A stretch of 64,000 bases of DNA from Loripinus fragilis (Eukaryota; Mollusca; Bivalvia; Lucinida; Lucinidae), in the NCBI GenBank assembly GCA_964019695.1, contig OZ026526.1:12297754-12361753 (forward strand), in the 5' to 3' direction. Positions 1 to 11,102 of the stretch are shown here, piece by piece. The number at the start of each line of letters is the position of its first letter. Within the stretch, counting starts at the first letter, position 1. The notes under the pieces were generated by a model that was not told the origin of the DNA, searched no databases, and saw only the letters and a list, made by a program, of their open reading frames with translations. Both the position numbers and the translations under genes were made by a program.

Positions 1-40
1 AGGAGGGTTCGTAAATCAACTAATAAGAAAATTCCGGCCT
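1..40 (+). repeat. Family A MITE, right-end fragment
   Basis: The window opens inside a family-A element: GGAGGGTTCGTAAATCAACT and a GGCC terminus match the right end of the complete copies. Confidence 0.75.
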
Positions 41-400
41 GAACTGTTTTGGTGAAGGCTGCTGCAATACTGGGTGATAACGTCCACATTTCCAGTTGTA
101 AATGAAACTTAAAATATTATTATTTACACACGTATAAACTTCAATAACAGCTGTTAAATACAGTTGGATATGCATTTTATAGAGGCATGCAAGAGACATA
201 ATTTTGGCAAAAATGTAAATGAGTTTAATATATTGCCTGTAAAAGCAGTTAACTTTATTTAGCCTGATTTGGAATTTCCGATATACTACCTCTCAAAACT
301 GTCATTGCTACATTTGCCCATACCATAAACTTTACTTTTTCATCTTTATTGCCATTATAAGTGATTGTGTAAGTGAATGAACAAATGTTTAATCTGACAC
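41..400. other. Intronic sequence without recognised feature
   Basis: AT-rich intron. No exon, hairpin or repeat family from this window was recognised here. Confidence 0.5.
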
Positions 401-402
401 TA

Positions 403-834
403 AGGCCAGAATTTTTTTATAAGTTGATTTACAAACCCTCCTACTGAAATTTTCCGGAAAGTAGCAAAAAAAATTATTTCAAAAATTATTTTTTGATTTT
501 ATCCGCCGACTCTAAATATTTTTTGTTTAGTTAAAGAAAAAAAAATATTTTTGAGGTTCTGTCAGTGTATTAAGAGTGACATTGTTAAAAGTGATTGTCC
601 TGTCCAGAAATTAGGAAAATGATGAAATATATAAAGATTTAATACAGACTTTTGTTTTACCTCACTAGTTTTACTGTTTTTTCTGGAGATATGAGAAAAA
701 AAGCTCTGAAAATGAAAAAAAAGCTCTGAAAATGACCAGTTAATTGGTCATTTTCAGAGCTTTTTTTTCTACCACCTGACCTTAAATCTGAAAAAAATAT
801 TCCTGTAAATCAACTAACAAAAAAATTCTGGCCT
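403..834 (-). mobile_element. Family A PIF/Harbinger-like MITE (reverse)
   Basis: Begins GGCCAGAATTTTTTTATAAG and ends with the inverted form ...ATTCTGGCC, flanked by TAA. Internal landmarks shared by all copies are GAACCCTCCTACTG next to one end, a palindromic centre GACCAGTTAACTGGTC-type flanked by AAGCTCTGAAAAT, and ATATCTCC. There is no coding capacity. GGCC termini with a TTA/TAA target duplication fit the PIF/Harbinger superfamily, so it is called a non-autonomous member. Confidence 0.75.
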
Positions 835-840
835 AAATAA

Positions 841-1240
841 GGCCAGAATTTTTTTATTAGTTGATTTACAGGACATTTTTTTCAGATTTAGGGTCGAGGG
901 GACTAAAAAAGAAAAGAAAAAAAGCCCTGAAAATGACCAGTTGACTGGTCATTTTCAGAGGGTTTTTTTTTTTTTTTAATATTTCCAGAAAAAACAGTAA
1001 AACTAGTAAGGTTAACACAAACAGTCTGTATTAAATCTTTAAATATTTCATTATTTTTCTAAAAGTCTGGACAGGACAAACCTCAAAAATATATTATTTT
1101 TTTCAACGAAACAAATAATATTTAGAGTCGGTGGATAAAACAAAAAAATAATTTTAGAAATGAAATTTTATTTTTTCTCTACTTTCCTGAAAATTACAGT
1201 AGGAGGGTTTGTAAATCAAGCAATAAAAAAAATTCCGGCC
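841..1240 (+). mobile_element. Family A MITE, abutting exon 1
   Basis: Head-to-head neighbour of the copy at 403-834, sharing the few TAA bases between them. Its right terminus (AATTCCGGCC then TAA) lies 24 bp before the exon 1 acceptor, so the intron's last segment is essentially transposon plus a T-run. Confidence 0.75.
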
Positions 1241-1264
1241 TAATTATTATTTTTTTTTTTTCAG

Positions 1265-1391
1265 TTTAACTTCTGGTGCACCAGCGCATGGATCAGCACA
1301 CGTGACCTTAACTATGATTCCACCACAGAGCAACATGACTGCTATCAAGAGCTACAGTAATTATCCACAACTCACTAAGGACTACCTAAAC
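1265..1391 (+). CDS. Exon 1 of window: A2M/TEP-family gene, MG3 start
   Basis: Internal exon bounded by a T-run plus CAG acceptor and an AAC|GTATGT donor. One leading base completes a codon from an exon outside the window, and 42 codons follow, so it ends in phase 0. The peptide contains LTSGAPAHGSAHVTLTMIPP, the first strand type of a macroglobulin MG3 domain, followed by a Tyr-rich linker. Proteins of this superfamily are secreted or GPI-anchored protease traps or complement-like opsonins. The frame continues without conflict into the next exon at 5056. A family-A MITE ends only 24 bp upstream of the exon. It is too short for homology alone, but the chain of twelve exons supports it. Confidence 0.8.
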
Positions 1392-1779
1392 GTATGTATT
1401 ACATAGAGGATCTTACAGGAGTGCTCATGTTTAAACGAGTTGAGGGAAAGAGATAAAATGCGAGGCTTGCCGAGCATTTTATCTTTTTTTCGCAACAAGT
1501 TTACTAAATTCAATAAACCATGAGCACAAATGTTAGATTCTATTTATCAGATGACATTAAGATTACTCATTCCTGGTGTAAAATCGTTATAATTTTGTCA
1601 TTATGTACGCAAAGTTTTTATGGACGTCATAACGTTTCCCATAAATCTGTAAACCACTAGTGGTTTATCGATTTTATTGCATGCCTTATTTCACTTCCAG
1701 ACGCGACGTCATATGATAAATAAAACAATTGAGCCGCAAAAAGTGATTTCCAATAATTTTACCATTTTGACAAGTGTAA

Positions 1780-1965
1780 ACTCAGATGAGCCTGTTAAGC
1801 TTTTAAGCTTAGAAACTCCAAATGATGTTTAGTCAGTAGCTTAACACTTATAGAATATTCAAGCGACTAGCAAAGCCTCTGGTCAGACTGCACATATGCG
1901 CAGGCTGACCTGCGGCTTTGCAGGTCACACATACCACATTGTTGGAAATTTCAGGTCACAGCTTA
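1780..1965 (-). repeat. Family Q inverted-repeat element (reverse)
   Basis: Contains the core TCAGACTGCACATATGCGCA within CTTTGC..GGTC, and ACATACCACATTGTTGGAAA, all shared with the copies at 46498, 55668, 56203 and 57075. Translations of this repeat give long spurious ORFs, so no gene is called. Confidence 0.6.
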
Positions 1966-2156
1966 TAGCATTGTCTAACGGGTATTATTCATGCTTTTAT
2001 GTCATCTGCTGATTTTTTAGAAATATTTTTTTTTCGGATAAAAATCTTTCAGTTTTACCATCAGAGTGTCAAAGAGCTTGGATCCAGATCAGGCCCTATC
2101 TTGGTCCAAAGTGTTTGCGAGAGTTATAAGCAGATAACACTAGTATTAAACAAAGA

Positions 2157-2335
2157 TTAACCCTTAAAGTGCCAATATTAAATGCATCTGAAAATGTCGT
2201 CTGCTGTTGTTGTCTGCTGCAAAAAATGTCTAACATTACTGGCGAATTAAGTATAGAAGCAAACAGCGTGGACCATGAACAGACTGCTCCTATAGGAGCA
2301 GTCTGATCTGGGTCCACAATGTTTGCAGGCCCCGT
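2157..2335 (+). mobile_element. Family B piggyBac-like hairpin MITE, truncated
   Basis: Starts TTAACCCTTAAAGTGCCAAT and has the paired centre AGACTGCTCCTATAGGAGCA. The right third diverges after about 2335. TTAA plus CCCTT termini fit piggyBac-type insertion. Confidence 0.65.
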
Positions 2336-2468
2336 AGTGGAACCTTTCAAACCTTTAGAAATCTTTAATTTGGTTGCAATCCTTTAAAACCTTTAATTTG
2401 ACTAAAAAAAACCTTTAATAACCTTTGTTTTGATTAATTAACCTTTAAATTTAGCAAGATCAGTTAGA

Positions 2469-3351
2469 CAGTGTTTCCGCGAGAGTGCGTTTCTTGCGTT
2501 TTTGACGCAATAAATTGACTGCTGACGCACTGACAGTTTGTCTGTGCGTTTTTCGTGACGCACACAAACGCAGCAGCGAGAACGAAACTCCATCTTCTTT
2601 ATGTGCCGAGATCTGAGGACTTCAATTTACCTCGATGATAATGCCTCTATAAATAGTGTTCCTGTGGAAAATAGACCTGCGCACAAATATCTTTGCTGGG
2701 TATTTCCATGACGTATTTGATTTATTTCAAAAACGACGACTGCGCATGTCAAAAGTCATTTGCGATTCGCACAGATGGGATTTCGTTCCAAATAATTTTG
2801 GCTTGTTCCGCTCTCGCTGCTATTTTGGGGCATTATGCAGCATAAATTTAAAAAAGAGTAGTCTAGAAAAGAAAGTTTTCATCGCTCCAATACACCAAAA
2901 TATATAAGACAACGATTTTAAAAGAAATGAAACCAATGCATCATGTCTATTTTTAGACTGACCGTCTGTGCATGGGTACAGCGCTCAACTGTTAAACAAC
3001 AATGGCTGCCCCGTAATGAAATTGGTGAGCAAACGCTTTTATTTCTTGTCCTCTGGGGGATAGGGCTTTAACTACAAGCAACACAACATTGAATAATTCC
3101 CATGAAACAGAAAATGTAACAAAAGCCGTAGATCACAAGCCTATTGATAGTAAAACATGCACCGAATTTCGAGAATTTTTATCTTACGATAGGGGACATT
3201 CTTCAAATACCCTTAATATTATCACATGCTCAGACAAAAAGTAATTATACATTAAAAAAGTTCTGACCCTCTAAATTTGCCAAAGACCCCCAAATTTTCA
3301 AACAAGGGGTCATCAATGACCCAAAAAAATTCTGGTCTTGCAGAAACACTG
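2469..3351. mobile_element. hAT-like non-autonomous element
   Basis: Bounded by CAGTGTTTCCGCGAGAG and its inverse ...CTTGCAGAAACACTG, with the flanking direct repeat GTTAGA at 2463-2468 and 3352-3357. CAGTG..CACTG termini resemble hAT elements, although a 6-bp rather than 8-bp duplication is visible. An 83-codon frame inside (2656-2907) shows no recognisable protein. Confidence 0.5.
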
Positions 3352-3357
3352 GTTAGA

Positions 3358-3945
3358 ACATAAGTAATAGACCATACAAGTAATGTCTATGACATCTTGA
3401 GCTGTATTCATCCTCAGCCAATTATGTCTATACCTACCTCTTGCACCAGAGTAACTCTTATATAAGTCAAGTTTTCTGAGGATTCAGATAAAGAGTGAGG
3501 TAAGGTAAATAAAAATACTTTTGGGTTGATTTTTTGTTTTACATCCATGCTAAACAGCTGAGGTATTGTCAGAATGACTAGTTGATCCTAACCACCCTTT
3601 TTCTAGGCTGGCTTAATCCATTTTCTTTTCACTAGTAACTTACAACTAATGAAAGAATGTGCGCAACCTGAGAATAGAGCCGGCAAAACTCCAGACATTA
3701 GGTTGGACATGCTACAAACTGCAATAAATGCGCCACCAAATATTAATGGATAGCATCTATTGGATATAAAGTAACTTTTGAAGAATTCTGAATTTTACAT
3801 TTAAACAAGAAATATCTTCAAAAAAAAGATATAAGACGAAGTTAAAGAAGACATGTTTGATATGAGTAACATGAGATATTAAAAAAAAAACTAAAATAAA
3901 AAAGCTTATATTTGTACATATTTTGTATATTTGTGAATTTAATGG
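3358..3945. other. Intronic sequence without recognised feature
   Basis: AT-rich intron 1 sequence. Nothing beyond low-complexity A/T runs was recognised. Confidence 0.4.
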
Positions 3946-3947
3946 TT

Positions 3948-4012
3948 TACAGTTGTCAAAATGCCACATAATGGCGCATCATTGGAAATCAGATGTCGCG
4001 GCTCGTAACAGT
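3948..4012 (-). repeat. Family Q fragment
   Basis: TTGTCAAAATGCCACAT followed by ATCATTGGAAATCAGATGTC matches one end of family Q. Confidence 0.45.
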
Positions 4013-4344
4013 CACAAGACATCAGGAAGACAACTACAGTAAATTATCCAGCTCTCTCATCCACACAGCGAGGTGATTGCAAAATATAGAAAACACGTAA
4101 CATATCGCATAACAAAACACGGACCTGATACAAAAAAATAATTAAAAAAAAATACACACAAACACACACAAATGAAGGCAACAATAAAATAAAGAATAAA
4201 CAACAACAGAACCACAGTCGAAACCTAATTCCCTAGTTCATTTCTTCAATAATAAATGGTATTAACGATATTATAAACTTTAATGTTTTGAAAACACAAT
4301 GTTTGCTGACGACGTATCTTTGGGAAATATCTATAGGAACAATA

Positions 4345-4600
4345 CAGTCAAAGTAAGTAAGAAGGCACAGATCAGGAATTGATACAATCAAGTACCACAC
4401 CTGGCCCAGGACACCACATGGGAAAGTGACAAAAACAGAAGAAAACATCACATACAAGAGAACCAAGAGGTTAGCCCTTTCCCAGCAGGTGACCACAAGG
4501 CTGCAATGAACAGACAAGAAAGCATGACAAACACAAAACATAAATAACAAAAATGATCCACAAAAGAAGCACTGCCTTGGAACGGTCAGCAAAACATATT
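4345..4600 (-). repeat. SINE-3-like fragment
   Basis: Shares GATACAATCAAGTACCACAC, TGGGAAAGTGACAAA and CCCTTTCCCAGCAGGTGACC with the longer copy at 51459-52078, but lacks the tRNA-like end. Confidence 0.55.
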
Positions 4601-4602
4601 TA

Positions 4603-5038
4603 GGCCAGAATTTTTTTATTAGTTCATTTACGAACCCTCCTACTGTAATTAACCGGAAAGTAGGAAAAAAATAAAATTTAATTTCTAAAATTTTTTTTTT
4701 TATTTTATCCGCCGACTCTAAATATTTATTGGTTGGTTGAAAAATATAATATTTTTTTTTAAGGTTCTGTCTGTGCATTTTTGAGAGTGACACTGTTAAA
4801 AGTGATTGTCCTGTCCAGATTTTTAAGAAAATGATGAAATATATAAAGATTTAATACAGACTGTTGGTTACCTCACTAGTTTTACTGTTTTTTCTGGAGA
4901 TATTAAAGAAAAAAAAAGCTCTGAAAATGACCAATTAATTGGTCATTTTCAGAGCTTTTTTGTTTATTTTTTTTCGTCCCCTCGACCCTAAAACTGAAAA
5001 AAAAATCCCGTAAATCAACTAATAAAATAATTCTGGCC
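4603..5038 (-). mobile_element. Family A MITE, abutting exon 2
   Basis: Full-length reverse copy with TTA on both sides (TTA|GGCC...GGCC|TTA). It ends 17 bp before exon 2. The terminal repeat carries AACTAATAA, a good match to a branch-point consensus, 33 nt from the exon 2 AG. Confidence 0.78.
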
Positions 5039-5055
5039 TTACCCTTCTTTTTTAG

Positions 5056-5301
5056 TTTAATGGCACAGAAGACGTTCAGTTTCCTCGACAAGAAGTTCTG
5101 AACAAAGTGAAAGAGATTTGGCCAATGACATCTGATCTTGTTGGCTTCAAATGTGTTTTTAATGCCACTGTGACTGATGAGTCATTTAACTTGACTTCGT
5201 CTGGATATTCCATGTCACAAGTTTTAAATCCTGGTTTGAAGTTAGCCTGGATGAATGGTGAAACCCATACTTTCAAGCCTGACACCAATTTAACTATACA
5301 T
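5056..5301 (+). CDS. Exon 2: A2M/TEP-family gene, MG3 to MG4
   Basis: 82 codons, phase 0 to 0, acceptor CTTTTTTAG, donor CAT|GTAAGT. The peptide opens FNGTEDVQFPRQEVLNKVKE, a typical MG3 helix/strand segment, and later has LNPGLKLAWMNG and TFKPDTNLTIH, the 'PGL..FKPDTNL' entry into MG4. Two N-glycosylation sequons are visible (FNAT, FNLT), consistent with an extracellular protein. A family-A MITE terminates 17 bp before the exon. The open frame continues past the donor into the intron, but the GTAAGT donor and the smooth join to the next exon argue for splicing here. Confidence 0.88.
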
Positions 5302-5681
5302 GTAAGTACTGTAAATGTTCTAAAATTTCAACCATTCTCAAATAAATATTGTTTTCAGAGCTTGAATTCACAAAATGCTTGTCAGAATAGGTAACAGACA
5401 AGACCCTGATCAGACTGCTTCTTTTGAAGCAGTCTGACCCAGGTATTCGCTATTTGTCTAGGCCTTTTGACAGGCAACTAGTGTTAGAAATTTTAGAAGA
5501 TTTACCATATCTAATAATGAATTACTCTGTTTATATTCTGATTGTTTCTATAATTTTATTTTTGCATTCATATCAAATAGAAATGAAAAGGTGTGCTTTG
5601 GGTGTTTGCTCTGAGTTTTTACATCAGTTTAAAAAATTGCCAGCCGTGTTGCTCCTGACCACATATCAATTCAGTTCCCTT

Positions 5682-7361
5682 CTCTAGATTTGCCATGGAA
5701 AGCCCTTGAAATCGGCGGTTAAAATCTACGGAGTATTCGGATGGCGTTTTTAAGGTTTCCATGGCAGTTGATGGCAAATAAACCAACAACAAAAAATTGT
5801 GGAAGTTCATGAAATGCCATAGTTTTTTGCCATTGATTCCATGGAAGTTTAGTGGATTCCATGGAACAATGCCGTAAATTCTATGGAAATATGCCGTTGA
5901 TTCCATGGAATGTTTCTGTAGATTTTACGGAAATATGCCATTGATTCCATGGAAAGTTTCCGTAGATTCTATGGAAAATCTTCCATCAATTCCACCGAAA
6001 ATTTCCACAAAATAGAGCAGAACAATTTCTCACCAATGTACTCATTGGCTCAATATGACTGAAAAATTGTTAATTGAAATTTTATTCACATTTAATAATA
6101 CATGTACCATTAAATTTTAAGTGAATAAAAATTGAAAAAAAATGAGCAAATAAGATTATTGTACATAAGGCAGAAAACATATTTTCGAAAAGCACACTAA
6201 CAAAAACAACATTGAACAGATATACACATTGTTTTGTGATGGATGGGGTATAGGCACCTAAGAGCCATTAAATTATAATTCAAAACAAATTTGAGTATCA
6301 CTCACGTGAATAGACCAGGCAATGCTATGGCAATATTGAAACCATAATACTTTTATGGCATGGAAGAGAAATCAAATTAGCCTTAAATAATATCAGAAAT
6401 TGAAATAAACAACATACCAAATATGTGCTTCAAATGCTTCCCTCCAAATTGAATCAAAACAGGAAGTGATGTCACTCTTTTTTTTCCGTAGAAAATTGCC
6501 ATGATTCTTTGCCATGGAATCTATGGCTATCTATCTACTGCCTACACAAATAGGTACTTGTGCCAACTGATATTGTCAGCATTGGCTCTTAAACAAAGAT
6601 GCTGATCTGAGTAGGCAGCTATACAGGCTGACCTGTCACTTTATTGTTTGCAAATATATAAGAGAGATTTTCACTTAACCTTGCAGAATTCATATTTTCC
6701 TTCTGATCCAGTTATACTAGTGTATAGTCTTAAATATCACATAAAAAGCACCCAAAACAGGATGGGTTGCTAGGTAAAGCCTGCGTTTTGTTTTAAAGTC
6801 TACTTTTGAATGTCTTTGACAACACCCAATGTGCCTTATGTAAAAATGTACCTCTTTGGTATTGACCACTGCTAACAAATGAAATAAGAAAATCACCACT
6901 GAGTACAAAGATGTAGCTGAATGCAAGGCCTGTACTTAATAACAATAATTATTATCAATATCTCAAGGCACTCATTCACACTTTTTTGAAAGAAATTTAA
7001 AGTCATTTGTTCAATGCTCTCAGGTACCAGAATAAAACTAAGTCATTTTCCATTCTAAAAATTGACAAAGTTATTTTGCTGTTCATTTTTGGCTCTGAAA
7101 ATTTGTTAAGTCCATTTCCACGGCATAAAATATGAAATCCATGGCCCAAAACCAATTATCCATAGAAAAAAAGTGAAACCATAGAAAAAATGCCATTAAT
7201 TCCATGGAAAACAAATCCATAGAAAACATTTTCTACGGAAAGTAACTTATTACGGCAGTTTTCTATGGAATCCACGGCAAATTTGATGATTTTCTGTGGA
7301 ATCCGTAGAAAATTTTACAAATTCCATGGAAAACAACAAAATGCCATGGCAAATCTAGAGA
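5682..7361. mobile_element. Foldback-like element with CCATGGAA repeats (family K)
   Basis: Termini CTCTAGATTTGCCATGG and the exact inverse CCATGGCAAATCTAGAG are 1.65 kb apart. Inside both ends are clusters of roughly 20-30 bp spaced repeats around TTCCATGGAA / TTCTATGGAAA on both strands (5700-6010 and 7110-7350). The middle has no credible coding frame. It is likely a non-autonomous DNA transposon whose subterminal repeats would be transposase-binding sites. Confidence 0.65.
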
Positions 7362-7510
7362 CGGGTAATGTTAACCAGTATATTGAATATGCATCTCATC
7401 AGAAACTGTAGATGAGTCTGATTCCTGATCTTTGCCTTCCATTCTGCTTTTATGAGATTCATCTATAGGTAAGCCTTGGCACAACCAATTAGCAGTCTCT
7501 AGAAGACTTA

Positions 7511-7893
7511 GGCCAGAATTTTTTTATTAGTTGATTTACAAACCCTCCTACTGTAATTTTCCGGAGAGTAGAAAAAAAAAATTATTTCAAAAATTATTTT
7601 TTTATTTTATCCGCCGACTCGAAATATTTTTTGTTTAGTTGAAAAAAGTGATTTATTTTTGAGGTTCTGTCTGTGTATTTTTGAGAGTGCCACTGTTAAA
7701 AGTGTCCAGATTTTTAGGAAAATGATGAATACTTAAAGATTTAACACAGACTGTTGGTTTACCTTACTAGTTTTACTGTTCTTTTTTGTTCTGGAGATAT
7801 TAAAAAAAACAAAAAAAAGCTCTGAAGAAAAAAAAAAAAGCTCTGAAAATGACCAGTCAACTGGTCATTTTCAGAGCTTTTTTTTTTTTTTTT

Positions 7894-7937
<44 letters not shown>

Positions 7938-7991
7938 ACCCTAGATTTGAGAAAAAATTCCTGTAAATCAACTTATAAAAAAATTCTGGCC
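7511..7991 (-). mobile_element. Family A MITE with 41-C homopolymer
   Basis: Complete reverse copy with TTA|GGCC and GGCC|TTA borders. The G/C-rich 'GTCGGGG' spot present in all copies is here expanded to 41 consecutive C (7896-7936). Confidence 0.78.
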
Positions 7992-8044
7992 TTAGCAGTC
8001 TGTAGAAAACTTACAAGACATTCAATTTAGTGTTTCATCTCACT

Positions 8045-8510
8045 TTATATAAAACAAGACCCCCAATGAAAAATCACAAAATTATAGGGTTTCTTAGCAG
8101 TACTGGTCGGATCCCCTGAGAAGTCACAAAGCTACCATGCAAGCATTCAATGTAGGGCCATCAGCGCAGGGGTTTCATGAAGAGGAGGGAGGCGGGGATT
8201 TTCCCCTTCTACTCAGGCATGTTTCCCCTGCTACTTTTGATAAATTTGTATAGAGTCCATAGGCAAATACTGTCAAATCACCCGCCTACTTTGCCTTGAT
8301 ATCCGGATGCCAAAAAAGTTAATGAAACCCCAGTCATCGGCTCACAAGCGAAATGCCATTCAAATGGCCTTAAAGGCCTTTCGCTGGCGGGCCTATGATG
8401 GCCAGCTTTGAGTGGTACTTGGATCTTCTCTCTCCTCATAAAAAACAACAAAAAAGAAACGTCGTCTAGATTGGACCCCTTCCGGCTAAACTTTCTGGAT
8501 CCTTGAACGC
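8045..8510. repeat. Repeat family I (GCCATTnAAATGGC)
   Basis: Shares AAAATCACAAAATTATAGGG-type sequence, GATCCCCTGA, the ATGCCATTCAAATGGC palindrome, TGGTACTTGGATCTTCTCTC and CTAAACTTTCTGGATCC with the copies at 26395-26900 and 60905-61195. Confidence 0.55.
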
Positions 8511-8697
8511 TACATCAGATAGTATTGGTCTTACAACACAACATATTTGTTTATTTTATGGGACTTTCAAAACTCTACCACCTTACAATACCATGATCAC
8601 AAAATTGGTTGCATGTTCCAAGTAGTTATGACATTTCTATTATTAACATATTTACATTAAATATTTTGACACATGGGATGGACAACCACACTGGTAA

Positions 8698-9112
8698 ATG
8701 TATACGTCGGTTTGCTGGCATTTACGCGTATTGCCGGTACTTCATAGACCGGAAGTGGTAGATATTGGTGTTAATATACTATATAGAAAAACATGCCATA
8801 TGCCTAAAGGACTATAGAATTAGATTGTTTTTAAGTATAAGGCATGCACATGGCGATTTATGTAAACATTTAGGAATAGATTCGAATACCGATCTGAATG
8901 ATCGGTACTCGAATCTATTCCTAAATGCTTACATAAATCGCCATGCACATACTGAATACTTAAAAATGATTGAAGTCTATAGTCCCTTTGGCATATGGCA
9001 TATTTTTCTATATAGTATTAACACCTATATCTACAACTTCCGGTCTATGAAGTACCGGCAATACGCGTAAATACCACCAAAGCGATGTATACATTTACCT
9101 GTGTGACAACGG
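8698..9112. mobile_element. Long near-perfect palindrome (hairpin MITE)
   Basis: Two arms of about 200 bp meet near 8898 (ATAGATTCGAATACC / inverse). Outer ends are CACTGGTAAATGTATAC and GTATACATTTACCTGTG with ACAAC on both sides. The arms differ by scattered substitutions only. A fragment of the same terminus occurs at 21491-21530. The 101-codon frame through it is a by-product. Confidence 0.7.
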
Positions 9113-10060
9113 GTTGGTCTGTCTGAGGGATTAAATGTCTAATTGCAAGAACAACTAAAACAATTTATAGATCCAATGTAGACAGATTCTCGCCCAGAAC
9201 AAGGCAAACTTATTATATTATATACCTAGCATTAATTTCCTATTGTTTTGCAATGAGTTAATTTTAGTATCTTTGGGGAGTGAAATATTTCACTAGTGAT
9301 GATATGAAAAAGTCATATCATCACTGCTCCATGTCGATATTTTTGTCGGAACTACTTATTTTCAATACACATATGCACAACACGTTTAGGAGTATAAAAT
9401 CAGACTCACCACCCTGCCTTCCTGCCTCCTGGACTAGCTTAGAGGAATTTGGGAATTTTGAAGATTGTACGGCATTCTACATAAAAATTGACAATGCTGA
9501 TCCGATGTTATTATTAGACCTAGATCAGACACCAGCCTTATTTACATCTGAGCCGTAGTTGTTCTCCTTCATTCCTAGACCTGTTCCAGTTCTCTGATCT
9601 CCACTCAAATAATCCTTTTCTCGTGACAAGTCCATCGTCATTATGTTTGACAAACACATTTCAATCAATTTCTCAAGCTATTGCTGATCCACTAGCAAAG
9701 AAACGGACCAGCGAATGGCTAAAAAAATGAGCAAAATGTTTTTCAGTTTCAGTTCCCCGCGACATTTCATTTCTGCAGGCTTTTAGAGTGCTTTCCCTTG
9801 GCTCCGTTGTAACTTTACGTTATAAGGGAAACAACCCAAATATAATATATTAAATTATCGCAACGCAGTCACATTTCTTTAGCTTCTAATAATAATAAAA
9901 GATAAGTACAGGTTGTTGTTGTTCGTCGTAGAGCGTGGCGAGCCTTGACATGCCGGTGTAGGCGTGGCTAAGTAATTATTACTACGCACCATTTTATCGT
10001 TGGGGCAGTCGAGGGGGGGGGGGTGTCGTTAAAAGACTTTTTCTCTCTTCGTTTTTTCGA
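9113..10060. other. Intron with short hairpins
   Basis: Contains an imperfect hairpin at 9284-9326 (AGTGATGATATG / inverse) and a 92-codon frame at 9280-9558 with no recognisable motif. Related ATATCAATCACTAGTG hairpins at 10366-10425 may mark the other end of one element, but this is weak. Confidence 0.35.
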
Positions 10061-10079
10061 TTGAAACATCAGTGGAAGG

Positions 10080-10250
10080 TATATAATATACAGAATAGTA
10101 AAACTGTGTTTCTGTGATATGAAAATTATGTCACTCAGGAATGGTGATGACTTGGTAAACAACTCGTCCTGCGGACTCGTTGTTTACCGAGTCACCACCA
10201 TTCCTTCGTGACATAATTTTCATATCACACAAACACAGTTTACTATTCTC
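10080..10250. repeat. Palindromic element
   Basis: Arms pair around 10170 (GTAAACAACTCGTCCTGCGG / inverse), with ATGAAAATTATGTCA and its inverse outward. Probably a small hairpin MITE. Confidence 0.55.
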
Positions 10251-10365
10251 TATCTATTCATCTTCTAAGATATGGCTAGATTTTCTTGTAAAGCAAAAGG
10301 CTTTACTCATATATCTGTTTATTTTATACTTAGCAGTGAAATCAATGCATATTAAAAACAAATAC

Positions 10366-10425
10366 AAGTGATATCAATCACTAGTGAAAAGATATGATAT
10401 CAATCACTAGTGATTGATATCAGCC
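10366..10425. repeat. Short hairpin, TGATATCAATCACTAGTG repeats
   Basis: GATATCAATCACTAGTG occurs twice, followed by its inverse CACTAGTGATTGATATC. Confidence 0.5.
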
Positions 10426-10904
10426 TATATTTTCACTGTAGCGTTTTTTGGATTGCCCCTGACTTTTCCATTCACTTAATGCAGCTCACTTCGAAACTTC
10501 AAACGCCTATAACTTTCTTATTTGTGAACAAAAACATCAAGTGTAGGTAGGCATTTTCTTAGTTAGAACGTGAGGAACATTTTGGTACCAAAATAATTCA
10601 GATTTGCTGAAATTTTTCGATTTTGCATTTTCAGCACCTCCCGCTTCAGTGAGTGAGGCAATGCATGCAACCTATGTTACTTAACGTCATCAAACATAAA
10701 TGACGCCACTTATGACGTCACTTGTCTCTAACTTTGACATTGAATAAATTTCTTTTATCTGTAAGTCCCCATGACTATGGATTGAGCCAGATATTCTGTC
10801 ACAAATACTCCTTTGTCTTCTTTTATATTATTGTGATTCGGCTTGAAGCATGGTTATTTGATTAACCAAAAAGTTTCTAAAAAACATAAAATAAAAGAAA
10901 TACC

Positions 10905-11043
10905 CCTTTTTTCAGTAAATACCAAATATATGTCATCTCGTGAGTTGAAAACATCGAAATTTTCACTCGTGCTACGCACTCGTGGCAATTCTGATGTTTC
11001 CAACACACTCGATGAAATATATTTGGTATTCACCTCAAAAAAG
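10905..11043. repeat. Palindromic element
   Basis: ATACCAAATATAT near 10920 pairs with ATATATTTGGTAT near 11020. Inner arms with ACTCGTG / CACGAGT and GAAAACATC / GATGTTTCC pair around 10975. Confidence 0.5.
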
Positions 11044-11102
11044 TAAATATCCTCTATATATATCTGTATATCTGGTTATGCATTTTTGATTGCTGTGATG
11101 AA

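Noticed and set aside
2096..2350. 84-codon minus frame (also 24803-25060 and 46711-47058)
   Set aside because: It is a translation of the family-B hairpin; the same peptide appears wherever the repeat lies.
2656..2907. 83-codon + frame inside the hAT-like element
   Set aside because: No transposase motif and no similar frame seen elsewhere; likely chance.
4233..4793. 186-codon minus frame, the longest in the window
   Set aside because: Spans a SINE-3 fragment and half of a family-A MITE; no recognisable domain and atypical low-complexity composition.
9280..9558. 92-codon + frame MKYFTSDDMKKSYHHC
   Set aside because: Starts in a hairpin, no family resemblance, no splice signals joining it to the A2M-type exons.
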